51,364 nucleotides of DNA. It comes from Liolophura sinensis. Its lineage: Eukaryota > Mollusca > Polyplacophora > Chitonida > Chitonidae. The stretch spans positions 51,201,385-51,252,748 of the forward strand of contig NC_088295.1 of the NCBI RefSeq assembly GCF_032854445.1. Direction: 5' to 3'. Shown here piece after piece: positions 1 through 13,700 of this stretch (position 1 is the stretch's first letter; the number at the start of each line of letters is the position of its first letter). The position numbers and the translations under genes were made by a program. The notes under the pieces were generated by a model. It saw only the letters and a list, made by a program, of their open reading frames with translations, did no database searches and was not told the DNA's origin.

Positions 1-305
1 TGTCATTGAGCGTTCAGTGATAACAGGTGTACTCCAGTTGCCATCAAGCATTGTTCTGATGGAGACCTTGTAATCTTGAGATGCTCTTAGAGGCCTGTCA
101 AACGTACTGACTCGTACCACTCTGTCTCGACCTGTGCCCTGCCATGTGACATTTACAGTAGAGAGAAATAAGTTCTGCCCCTGTCCATCTAGTAGACTAG
201 CTTCTAGCTCTGGGGTGTCTGTTGTGTTCCCTAACAGAGTCACTCCTAACTCTATTTGGTAAGGAGTGATTCCCAGTAGTGTCACCATAGTCGGGTCAGT
301 TTCAA
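1..305 (-). CDS. FN3 domain exon 17, type C (cut by window edge)
   Basis: The acceptor (tttcag) precedes position 305 and the frame is open to position 1; the donor lies just outside. It is a type C domain: starts VETDPTMVTLLG, has the acidic D-G-Q-G turn, WQGTGRDRVVRV, and DYKVSIRTMLDGNWSTP near the end. Sequons NTT, NVT and NWS are present. Its closest relative in the window is the type C exon at 2495-2800, which shares the GNW[ST][TA]P motif, so these two are probably the youngest duplicates. Confidence 0.88.
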
Positions 306-3300
306 CTGAAAACATAAAGATGTATTTGTATTAGTTTATATTCTATGAGCTAAACAGATAATGCATAAGGATGGGCCAGCAGAACTATGGCAAGCAAAAC
401 ATTCAGTGCATTTTTCAAAAACCGATTTTCTTTTATTAAATGTAAACAAAATACATTCAATGCAATATTCAATATAAAAATATCATGTATAATAAAGATA
501 AAATGTGTTCAATAACTGAAGATTTTTTGTTTTGGGTTTTAGTTACTATCATCTCAGCAATGGCTTTGTCGAAGCACAGTAGTGAATGGAGAAGACCCTA
601 CAACAGTGTCCTGCAGTACAACCCTACCAATGGACATCTTACCATATCTGAAGCTCTTGAACTCTGGTTGTGATTGAATGCCATCGGAAAATGCCTGCAC
701 AGCAAAAAGATACGTGTTTCCCACAGTAAGCTGAGACAATGGTACTGAATAAGGTCCTGTGTCAGATATTTCAGGTATGAATTCTCTGTTGAAGTTAAGC
801 CCATCATTTCCAACGACGGTAATCTCGTAACGATCAACTTTCCCTCCTCCCGACTGCCATTGTAAGAAGAATGCATCCTCTGGGGAGGTCAGATTTCGAT
901 CCACATAAAGACCTTGTGGTTTACTCGGGGCTGCAATAACCAAAGGAAAGAAGGATGTAAAAGTATCTTTAAAAAAAGGCTAAACTAAAAAGATATTCTG
1001 CTTCTAATGAGTTATTTATAAGTCACAGAATACATCGATGTACCTGCTATACCGATGTACTGTATGTTATACCAGTATTTAGAATAGATTATTTGAAGTC
1101 CCTGATATAAGTATGCAACTGTTCACAGCAAACTGAGGAGAAAAATCAGTTTCATAACCACTGCTAATGCGTTCTTTAAAATGGCTTGAATTTGTACTGG
1201 ACCAGAGTCATTAAGAACGTGGTTATATGAACTAAAGTGGGACAAACACGAAAGTCTAGCAATACCACCTGATGTTATGATGTTCTTTAAACAAACATAT
1301 ATAGTTTTCACATAAAAGGATGATCACATTAAAATTATACACTGACCTAAATTCAAGCAATAATGTTAAAGAATAAAGTGATTCTTTGTCACATTGGGTA
1401 GAAGAATATATCAAGTGAACATCCGCAAATACAGTGTGGATGTTTACTGTCAAGGTCACACATACCAAATGTGATGGGGTAATCTAGTCCGATGACTGTT
1501 TGGTTTCCTACTGTAGCCTGAACCCTGAAGACGTAACTCTGGCCAGGTGTCAGCCCCGTAACAGGTATGTCAATGGTTGGGCCTATGTCAGCTACAGAGG
1601 GATATTCAGTGAGATTCCCGGACTCGGTGGAGTCAGAAGAGAACCATTGAACCCTGTAATTTTCCACCACAGGGTTCAGCTGTAGGATTACTGTGGCTGT
1701 GACGTTCTCCCCATTCTGTACACCCTGGATTCCCATAAGCGATGGCATCAAAGGATCTGTGAAAACATATTTGCAGTACTTATTTCATAATTGATTTCAA
1801 TAAATGTGCACTATACTCTTTACTGATGAAATGAAGCAGGAAAAAAAATTAAAAACTCTGTTCTGGGACTTCACAAGAAGACAAAACGGAATTAGACAAT
1901 ATCCACAAAATACTTCAACCATTTAAATTTAGTCATATTCTATATTACCCTTAATTGCACTGGATATGTAAGCTACATTCCTTTCCTGTAGTAACCACTG
2001 TGCTCAGTACCAATGCTGTTTGGATCAGTAATGCAAACAGTATCAAACTTGTCTCGTTCGAGATGCCCATCCACTTAACGACTGCCACATTTGTAGACTG
2101 GTGGAGGTTTATATGACAAGCTTGTTGACATTTGGCCAATCAGATGCGCCTGTACAAAAGTGGGTGGGATTCAATGCAGTTCTCGTAGTGGAATCTGTCT
2201 GTGTTCATTTTTCAACACAGGTTGTCTATATCTTTCAGTGGTTGGTATAGTGAAGGAACATAATACAGACTAAATCTTTTGCTATGCAAAATATCCTTTC
2301 ATTGCTTAACCTCAGGTAACTAGCATGTTATGCCATTGTAAATATAGCTGCAGGGTACTGTTGAGTATTGTTAGAATTTTTCAATAACAAACAGCTTGAG
2401 ATTCTATATTACTACTGAATCTATGTAGGTTGTTAAAACTTCGATTTTTAGAGGATGTTTTCAAGCAGTTATAGTTTATATTGGTTAAATTTACCTAACA
2501 ATGTTTGTTGCTCTGCTACTGCTGGGGCCGTCCAGTTCCCATTGATGAGACTGCGCACACTGACTGTATAGGTTTGGTTTGGTGGTAAGGGATTGTCTTG
2601 GAAGTTGACCTTCAGGAGACGGGTCTGGCCTGTCCCCTCCCATACCATGTCATTACTAGCTCTGTATACCCGTCCGTCGTTGTCCACGAGTTCCACTTCC
2701 ACCACGGGATTCTCTGCTCTCTCATCCAGCAGTGTTACCTCCAGCTCCCCTCTATTCTGACTTATCTTGTTCAGGCGGACTTCTGTTGGGGCTGCACCAG
2801 CTGTAACAGATTTAGCATTTCACCACATCAAACAAAATTAATATATGTTCATGAAATCTTAAACAGTAGGCTACTGGTTGTATGATGTAGTCAGTATACC
2901 CCCTGTCATTGGTCCTGAACTGTGCCACGCAAATTCACTGTCAAGCAGAAATCAATGATACAGTCTGAATTCATTCACTTGTGACTTCAGCATGTTTTTG
3001 CATCTGTTTATCAACACAATAACTGTAATCATCAACCCTCCAAATAGGAAGAACATTGGCTTTGTGGAGCGTTTTCTCACAGAGGTGTGTACATGGATGT
3101 GATTAAAGGGAAAGGCCTCTAAAAATCGAAGTAGGCATCAGTAAATAGACCACTTTAAACTATGCATAAATATACTTCTTTTATTTATTTTTTTAGATTT
3201 TTGTGAAAAGAGTTCAAGGCACTCAAACATTGGAATTCTAAGGTAGGCTTTATGGACCATACTATCAGAGGTTTGTAACTCTGACGTCACAGGAAGCTTA

Positions 3301-6300
3301 TCCAACTCTAAGCATGACACTAGATGTTGGAATAATTCTTTTCACCTATGAGTAAAAGATTACTGAAACAATGTTCCCTAAAATTCCCTCATTCTGGTGA
3401 ACACTGGGGAAGAGTGATGTGACATCAGAGTTCTTCGATACCGTCAGTATGGCTCATAAAGTCTACCTTAGTATTCAAATATTTGAATGCCTTTCAACAC
3501 TCATGAAAAAAATCTGAAAAAAAACCATGCAAGTATTTTTACACATAGTTTTCAGTTGTCTGTATGATGAACCTTACTTCATATTTTAGCTTTCTTTTAC
3601 TTTAAAACAAAGTGCAGTTTAAACATTCTTACCAATTCGCCACAGAGTGGCTACAATACTACCAAAGTGACTTTAAGCTATGATCATTTTTTCATTCAAA
3701 CCATGTAATTTAGACAGTGTCTTTCAACATCGCACATAAACATATATACAACGAATGTATTGATGGTAAACAAGTGGTTTTCTGCAAAAGTAAGACGGCG
3801 ACACCAGTGTTGTCAATCACTTTGATGGTCACTAAGGTCCCAAAAGTAGTGAAAACGCGGAAATGTGCAAATTCCCTATACAAGGCTGGCTTTGAACCCT
3901 TACACCAAGGTTTTATTGATTATTGCCCAGTAGTTCAGGTGATACTATACTGACATGCCAAATATGAACACTGGTAACAGCAAGCAAGCAGGCCAAATGA
4001 AAGATCACGCAAACTTCAATCTAATCTGGTTTCAGAGGAATCTCAAGTGAATCCATTTCCAACGTTTCATTAAAAAGAAAAGATATAATGTTGGAAAGCC
4101 TATATAATATGAATTCCAACCAGAAAAAGTATAAGTCAAAAGTATGTAAAATGGTATCTGAGAAACTATTTTCAACAGGCTTCACAAAAACTGAACAGAG
4201 ACTTCTGCAGTTTGCCGACGGACCTTCCCATAAGCTGGGCTTGAACTCACACTGATGACATTGAGGATATGATCTTGGGTCAATGTGCTACACTAGCATG
4301 GTTATCACTCGGCCTCAGAGACCCTCAATACACATTAATGCAATAATACTATGATAAATGGCAAAGTTGACTGAGGGAGTGATAACATCAAAGACAGTAA
4401 AATACATTACGCTAATTGACTGTAGCGTCTTACCATTATACAATCAATTATTGCTTTCACTCCTGAATTTAAAAAAAAGCCTGTGAATAAAGATAAGTAT
4501 GAACAGCTATGTGAGAATTAGGTCTACATATTAGACAATAAGACAATTACCTTGTGTAAAGGTGAGGATAGAAGGCTCTGATGCCTGCCCTCCATCCACA
4601 ACTGAAGTTATCGCCACCTCATAGGTGAGCCCACTGGACGTGGCTCCTAGAGGCAATGTGAATGGACCGGAGGCTGGTTCAGAGGGTGTAGGGCGGTAAA
4701 TGTCTTGGAATTTCTCCCCATCAACACCCAGCATCTGTACAGCATAGTAATCCACCCGGCTGCCAGAGGACCTCCACTCTAACACCAGCCTCTGCTCAGG
4801 GCTGCTGATATCACGCGTCACAGACAAGTCTTTGGGAGGCAAGGGCCCTGGTAAAAAGTGTACATCAAACTTGTAAATATCCTTCTTGATCTTCAGACAA
4901 GATAAACAGGTATAATTATTGAGAAATATTAGAAAATTAAATGATGTAATAATATCTTAGGCTCGCCTAAAGAGAATGCAAAATTTGATCGCAATACAAG
5001 CGGTACTTTTTCGAAGATGTACCACCCTTAACATTTACCTTAACACAAGAGATATTCAGTCATAATAAATAACTTCTGAAAATACCTTTGAATAGCCTCT
5101 TCTCTGAATGTTAAAAATTATTACCTCAAAGGCCTCATTAGATCAATAAAACAGTAAAAATGCGCCCCTATCTTTTGCTTTAACAGTTTATTGGGTATGA
5201 GGTAAGGTTCTGACGTACTTTGTACAGGCGAGCAAACAAGGTTATGTTAGAGGGCACATCTAGTGTTTCTCTTAACTGATCTACTTCTTGGTCCTATTTT
5301 GAATTACGTCACCGGGAACAACTGAAAACTGTATGCATATCCAGATTAAGTTACATTAATATAAACCACATGCAGCTAGGTTGTTAGTTTTGGCAATTTG
5401 CAGAAAAAAAAATGAAAGCTCACTCAAAGACAAGTATGTTGCTATAGGTCTTGAGGTCACATCTGAGCCAATGGCAGTCACGCGGATGACGTACATTTGA
5501 CCAGGTGTCATGGATGACAGTGGTATCACCACTAACTGCTGTCCGATTTGCGGTGGCGCTGTTTGTGTGACATTGCCCCTTTCAGAACTATCAGTGGCAA
5601 ACCACTCCACCTTGTAGCTCGTGATATTTCCTACTCCTGGAGCTAAAGCTACTAGTGTTGTTGTTTTGCCAGTCAGGGGGTCTACAATGCCATCAGACAC
5701 CATTCCTATGACAGAAGGGCTTAGAGGATCTGTAACACAAAATAGCCGGAGTTAAACTAGCGAAGATGAACCAACATGCTCTATGTTGATAACAGCCATG
5801 CTTAAATGCAAGAACTCTGAATGCTTATAGAAGACACATGTAGACAGATACATGTAGCTTAAATTTACACAATGACTGCGGGATCTCGTGAATATCTCAG
5901 GTGGGCATAAAAAAATGGGCCGTACTTTGACGCTCAATATCTCCGAAACCCTCTTACGTCATCTTCTAAAAGTTTACACACTCAAAAGCCATTATGTCCT
6001 TAGTATACAGATCAAATTTCAATTTTATTCATTAAGATTTGTGTTTTACGGGACCAAAATCAAAATACAGTCAAAAACGCATGTTCCAGATATTTCAAAC
6101 TGATGTTCTACCTTGTTTTACTTGAAAAGGTGATCAATTCCTCGTCAGGCGCAGAGAAAACCATCTTGATTCAGCAAAACTTGTGCCTATCTGGCAGAAG
6201 GGTTTGTCTGAGCCAGACAATTTTTCCAGACGACACTTGATTGATACGTGTCACACAATTGCAGCGTGCCCTACTCACCTGACAGGTGATGCAATGTGGG

Positions 6301-9300
6301 TCATCGGAACGTGCGTTTATGAGGCTATGTTTTCATTTTAACCCTGTGTACAGATTACTCAAGCTCTGACCTTGAAGATTGGTCAGTATATTAACAAAAT
6401 CATGACATTTTAATGTCTAAAGTTTGAAAAGGTTTGAACAAAGGATAATGGAACAATGCAGCATCAAAGTACGGCCCATTTTTATGCCCACGATATATTA
6501 GCACTTACATCAGGAAAACTGCACTTGTATATGTATTTTTATCGTAATAAAGATGGTGACAAACTAAAGACTTAGCAAATAGTCAAGATCTTTACAATTA
6601 CATTTCTAAGTATACAAGCAAATATCCCATGATCCTATTGTGAACTCACCTATTGTGGCAGTATTGCGCGTACTGACTGGACCTGACACAGTGTTATTGA
6701 ACTGTGTCTGGACAGTCACGGTGTACTGTCGGTCCAGTGCTAGAGGCTGGGCCTGGTCATATATGAGTCTGATCATGCGCTGATTTCCACCCGCTGGGGT
6801 AATGGTGACATTCTGTGGTGGGTAAGCGACCCCATCTTCATCACTGACCAGTACGTTGACACTGTCCACCAAAGCATTCTCATCCAAGACGAACATGGCC
6901 AGATCAATGGAGTATTGCGCAATTCCAGTCACGCTAACAGAGGACGGGGCAAATGGCACTAGGAATACAAAATAACATAATTATAACCACCATGCATCTG
7001 TGAAAGTGTCTAAATGAAACAATAGGGAAAATTCTGTTCCTTAAAACACCTTGAATGTGACAAAAAAGCGTATCAGGAATTGATTGTTTAATGGTTTGGC
7101 GATGAACAAACTTTCAGATAATATTTGATTCTAAGGTCCTCTAGTTCGCATTGTGTCTTATTACACTGTATTCATGCATAAACCAGGATTCTGCTGGTGG
7201 ACTAAGCATCCCTGAGGCCTGGTTCATTTGCATTATTTTAGTGTAATTGTATGTTAAATGAGCATTTATGTATGTTAATTACAGCATTTTGAGTTATTCT
7301 AGACCAGTGAAATCTGAAAAGTAGCAGTTAACAAAACTGCATGGTTTTTTTACCTAATTCTGCTTAAGCCACGGTGATAAGGGGCAATCTTACAATCTTA
7401 AAAGCCCCCTTTTTTTAGCTAATTCTGCTTAATCCATGGTGTTAGGGGGCATATAAATTGCTACTGTTTATGTATTTACATGAACAATTAGAATAAAACC
7501 CTGACAGAGGTGAACTGACAAGAGGCTGTATTTCACAGGTCACCTGTTACTATTTGCCGGCTATCACACTGTCGCTGCTGCTCTAACCCTCTATGCCGTA
7601 AGTCTTTAATTACATTATCCATCTTTAGATTTATTTATTTGATTGGTATTTTACTCAAGAATATTTCACTTATACGACGGCATTATGGTGGGTGGAAACC
7701 GGGCACAGCCCAAGGGGAAACCCACGACCATCCGCAGGTTGCTGCAGGACCTTCCCACGTACGGCCGGAGAGGACGCTAGCATGAGCTGGACTTGAACTC
7801 ACAGCGACCACATTGGTGAGAGACTCCTGGGTCATTACGCTGCACTAGCGCGCTAACCATCCATCTTTAGGTAAAGTGTTCAAAAAAGTAAACAATTCAG
7901 CAATGTAGCCCAAGCAGTCGTCAACGTCTTAGTTGTTACCAAAAAATTTAATGAAAACTTCACCATGTACCATGTTTAAAATTAATTCTGTTACACTCTA
8001 AGAATCATCTGCACATAGCAAAGTTAAACGTGTAGAGTTGTGGCGCAGGTCATTCTGAATTCTGAACTGGAATAACTTGGACAATAATTCCAAAAATGGA
8101 TCCAAAGTAGATTATAACAGTTTTCTCAAAGGTAAAGATTCACAAAAAAGCACTGAAAAATGATGGCCACCTTGCAATGACAAGCTCTCTTTGTCTAACC
8201 CCAAAGTCACCTACATACATTCATATATATCAAGTGACAGCTATAGGATGACATGGCAAGCCTTCTGTTTATGTATGATGTACAAAAAGGAGGACTAACG
8301 GCATGATGAGTCCAACCCAGGGCAAAACCGGTCACGAAAAAGGGACATTTCCCTGTATCGTCAAATTCCAATAGGCCTCTGACCAAGGTAGGTACATAGC
8401 CACTCCTTTATTCAGGGTTCTGTGGATGTGATGTTTTGTCTTTGGAAATTGACTGTGTGTAATGTTTTAATGGTTGATGACCTGAACTTTGATGTGTTAC
8501 ACCCAGTATGTGTACACTACACATCACTAATTTGCTCATTAAGACCTGCACAACCTGAGCGGCATGATATACATATGCTGGAAGAATTCAGTACTGTTAC
8601 CAGATTTACTCATGAATATCCATACTGAATAATGTCAATGTTTATCTGTTACATGGATGCCTTGATGGGCTTTCACATCTGAAAGCAGCTCATCTAAGTC
8701 CCAATCCAGATTGTTTCCATCAAATTTGAAGACATCCTGTCGTTTATGTGTGCATTAACATTGCTAATGATGATCTAACTTACCATTGACGAACTGCAAA
8801 TTGACTGGCTCGGACACCGTCTTCCCAGCCACAGAGAAAACACTGCCTACGTAGGTGGCTCCTGGTGTGACAGGACTAGCATTAACACGGAACTCTCCGG
8901 ACTGACTGTCTGTGGCAGGAATGGACCTTTGCAGGAAGAGGCCATCTGAACCTGCCAGGGTGACGTTGAAGTAGGTCAATGGTCCCTCTGCCGGGACAGC
9001 CAAGATAAGGTCAGGGAATCTGACGGGGAGGAAGGGTTTGGGAAGATCCCTACCTGACGAGGACGGGCTGGCGCTAGAGGAAAAACATCATGGGATAGAA
9101 ATATTTCCAGCAAAAATGCTTCAATTATTCAATACCAACAGCCCATTAATGTTTATTTTTTCATTTTATATACCAGCAGAAGTTGAGTGCAATGAATTGT
9201 ATCAATGAGTTACAATAACTGTAAGGATAAGATGACATAAGATCCAAGCCTGTTGAGAATATGAAATAAATTACTTGCTTAACTGAACATAGTGTGCGGT

Positions 9301-10654
9301 GTTATAAAGACTAACGTTAACACTGAAGTTAATTTTCTCCTCCTGACAACTACAAAGGTATATGTACTCAGTTTTATTAATAACAGATTTTTCAAATATT
9401 ACAAGAAAGTCAAATTCAAAAATATACATATGTGCCTGTCATGACTGGAAATAATTGTCTGAAGCGTGAATAGGTTAAAGTCTGTAACTTACGTATAGCT
9501 ACAGTAGAATTGAGGCTGGAGGAAGTCCTGGGTGAACCCAAAGCTCTGATGCTGAACTTGTACCTGTGACTAGAGGTCAGGTTATTAATAGTCACATTCA
9601 GGGGGCCATCCACATAGGTGGCCGGAGTCAAATACTCTAAGCTGCCAGTATCCGCAGAATCCAGAGAAAACCACTCAATGAGATAATTTCGGGGCAATTT
9701 TTCCCCAGGCAACCAAAGCAGAAAGACCTTATCATCTTCTACTGGCTGAGCGTCAATTAGAGTAGGTGTGAATGGGTCTGAAGGAATAAGAAACCAAACA
9801 AATAACTTTCGAGGATTCATAAATATTGGTGACCTTATTCATACACGGAATACAATATATTTATGTCAAACGATGATGCTAAATGAGCTTTACATCCATA
9901 CACATGTATATTAAAGAGAATAAAAGTCATAAAACAAGGGTTTATATTCCAGTTACATATCTGTACTGTTACATATTTACACCCACTTTTACATTGACAT
10001 TTATCAAGTCAGGAAATATCTAAGAATACATTTGGTCACAGAAAAGAAATGATAATGTATCTACCTAATGTGTATGCTTCACTGGTAAATACAGGAAGGG
10101 ACAGGGTGCCATTTTGATCTGACTGGACCCCAATAATATACTGTCGGTCGGCAACAAGGGGAGGACTAAAGAACATGCGAACACGACGATGTCGACCCTC
10201 AGTTGATAAGAATGTGCCGTTCTGTTGGGGATAAAATGTTCCGAGTTCATCCTGAAGAACAAACACGAGTGGTGCTGGCGGCACATCCTCAAACTGGCTT
10301 ATGTTCAGCTCTGCTTGTAATGGCGTCATGGCACCAAGTGTTACAGATGTGGGAGCACTGGGCGCTGGAGGAAAAGCAAACATGATTTGCAATCTGAGTA
10401 AAGTTCAATCTTAGCATCCACATGTGCATTCCTGATCGTGTGTCCTGATTTTTATACTGATGCGATATTTGCCAATGAAGTATTTTAATTATATAACTTT
10501 TAATTTAATAGATGTACATGTGATTACTGAATTATGTACAATAATATACTATATGCTATACTACTGCAGATGATGTCATGGATCTTCGCCTCCTCACATG
10601 AATTCATTTATTTATGCGTGAAAAATGCATGATTACGTGTATACTAAACAATGC

Positions 10655-10702
<48 letters not shown>

Positions 10703-13700
10703 TGATATAAATTATGCTGAGTAACAGTGATTTATGTAGATGTTGAAAACTGAAGACAATGAAACTAATACATGTATATTTACCAAAAGTGAAGCCAAAA
10801 AGTGCCGGGTTTGAAGATATTCCACCAGCAAAGGCTGAAATATTTCCAAAGTAATTGTTTCCCATGACTGGTGTAGATATGGTAGCTGAAAACTCAGTTT
10901 GTCCATCTGGTTGAGCAGGCACATCAAGCTTTTCCCCACCTTCCATCGACAACGTAAAGGAATCCGTTTTACCTTGTCCCGCCTTCCATTTCAATATAAC
11001 AGATCTTTTTGGGTCAAATTCATTCCTGTCAACACCCAGGAATACTGGACTGGAAGGTGCTACAACATGAAAATAGAGGATATTGACATTTTCTCCGCTA
11101 CAAACTGCAAACTTTTGTCTCTACTTCTAACACTGTTAACCTCAATGATTTTAATTTTATTTCAGGGGATTGCTCCAACTGATTACAACTTTCTATCAAC
11201 AGATTTGTGCTTGCTGCAATTGATCTGTTATACCCAATCCAATCATTTGCAAATGAGTATCTATAGGCCATGCAGATTTCAGCATTTCTACTATGTGCAA
11301 ACACATCATTAAGCCCGTACCAAAAATCAAGCCAATAAGTACTGGACTGTACGAAAACCTATGCGCGACAGACAGAAATTATTATTCCTCAATTTTCTCA
11401 AAAGCTTTGGAAAAAAATTACAGCACAATACATAATCAACTAACATGATGTAGCCTACATGTTGAACTGAGCTTACCTAAAGTGATAGCGCGGTCAAGGC
11501 CAGATCTCACTCCATCAACACCTAGCGCCTCTATGGAGACATCATAGGTTTGCCCAGGTGCAAGGTCTGACACAGTGAGTTGAAGAGCACTTAGGTTTCT
11601 GTTGTTGGTGAAGGTGGCGTTACCAGCATACAGGCCATCCTGAGTTCTCCAGTACAGCCTATACTGAGGGGCCAGCTGGGTGCCAAACACTAGAGTTATA
11701 TTTAAGCTCGTTGTACTGTCTCGCACCACTTCTTGAATGGCCGTGACCTCAGGATCTGCAAGAGTCAAAATTTGAGCTTCCAGCTTCCACGAAATAAATA
11801 AATTGGAGGTTATCAGCAATACATACACTTGTTTTTGTCACCTTTTTTGGTAGAACACCTGCAAATGAGTCTCCTCAGCGCGAGACAGTGAAGCTTTCAG
11901 GTTGAAAGGAATTTATTTCTGACTGTTGTGAACTTTTCTGACTTTCTGGCCAATGGGTTACGTGTACTGTTTACATATATGTGGTATTTGAATGACCTTT
12001 AAAGGGAGATCACTCTGAGTGCCCATATAAAAGTACCTAGTAAAAAATAAGCCTACCAATAGAACTGGGACATTTCTATTCCCTGGTCAGTGGGATGGTG
12101 ACAGAGTTGCGCTCTGAATGCAAATGTTCATAAAAGCACCATGTTACAAAAAACATGACGCTTGTACCGCATCTAGCCCCCGGTAATTAGTTATACATAA
12201 GATACTGCTCATCGGATATTCTGAACACATATTTGCCAACTTCCTCTATAGACTGGGAGTCTCCCTTCCAAGACACAGGAAAGTAATACATAGAGGATAT
12301 TGCACAGTGAAGGTTGAATACCATAATTATTGTTCGAGTGAGAGGTGGAAATGATACCCCATGAGACGCGAATCACTGTGCAATATTTTATTTATTACTT
12401 ATATCCTGACATTTTCTCTACATATATATAAATGCGTATCAGTTTATCTGTTGCATCCGTGAAAAAATAAGCAATGTGCCATCTTCTTCGAATCTCTGAT
12501 TCTATTCATACGCGCTGTAATTTCGTTCACGTCCGCGCTCACAAAGCTTTTTTACAGTTTTACACGCTGTCTGTAAGTAATTCTAAATTATACAAAGCTG
12601 CTTAATGCTAATGAAATATAAGTATTTAAGTAAATTAAGCATGTGAAGAATTTCTACCTCTTTTTTTGGCAAACTATATATTGCGCGGAAGTGCACGGCC
12701 TTATGATGCGGTCCACGAAGGTTTCACGGCCCTGGGACATTACCTGCTGACTGCATGAAGTAACACAAGAATGTAGCAGACGGCGTGAACAAAAGTAGTT
12801 CCGGCAAGGTCAACTGTGGTTAATGGGTCAAGGTCTCCAGCAGTGCGATAGCAAAATGTAATAACAAAGGTGATATCTAACTAGAGAAGATATCATTTTC
12901 ACCAGAGAAGGAAATACTGGGATTTCAATGATGTATAAATAATAAAACTATCTACTCACGCAAGTAAACAACATCCAGATCGGAAAACCAGTTGCTTTCC
13001 ACACCGTTGTAATCTGTTTTTAATCGGACTACGTAGTTTAAGCCGCTTGCCAATGGTTCGTCGAAATATATTCGAATGGTATTGTTTGGACCACCAGTAT
13101 TGCGAATCACGCCATTTTTGATACCGTACAGTTTCCCATTCATGTCGAAAACGTCGACCACAAAGGAAAAGTTTAGATTGTAGTCAATTTCGTTGGCCAG
13201 ACTGACATCTAGTTCCATAGCATATTGTGTTACTCCCGTTACCGTCGCAGACACTGTGGCCGCCGGTACTGGAAATTTAAAGAAGACATTGTTATACACT
13301 CTGTTGGCAGTTGTTTAAGTTATGCACATGTGGTGTACTCCAACCAGGAATTCAACTTAAAAGAAAACGCAATGTTAGATTAGATAAATTTTTTAAGGTG
13401 GCTGCCTCGATTTGCATAAGCCATTTGCTCGATATTGTAATATTATTCTGCATATTGAAAATCAAACCGAATACAGTGTACGTTTTAGAGATTTCAGAGG
13501 TTGTGAAAATTTACTTTCGATTGAAATATTTTTTTAACCAGATGCCATCAAGTATAGTAGTAGAACTGCAGTACTTCATGACCGTCTAAGCAAAATTTCA
13601 TGAATGTACTTTTAATGTTTTGCAAGAGAGGTTGCAAATTTCTTAAAGTTATATGGAAATGGAGCTAATTAATCAGCAAATTATTGCAAGGATACAACTG

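Larger units (their letters stand above)
2801..4550 (-). other. Intron between exons 13 and 14 (1.75 kb), rich in repeats
   Basis: No coding exon was recognised here. It holds a roughly 500-bp foldback element (about 3104-3605) and an old SINE relic (about 4205-4325), both listed separately. The remainder is AT-rich with no recognised structure. Confidence 0.7.

Noticed and set aside
3717-3953. 78-codon plus-strand frame in a receptor intron
   Set aside because: No known motif and no splice-consistent context; intronic chance frame.
10899-11312. 137-codon plus-strand frame overlapping exon 7
   Set aside because: It is the antisense shadow of a well-supported FN3 exon and has no motif of its own.
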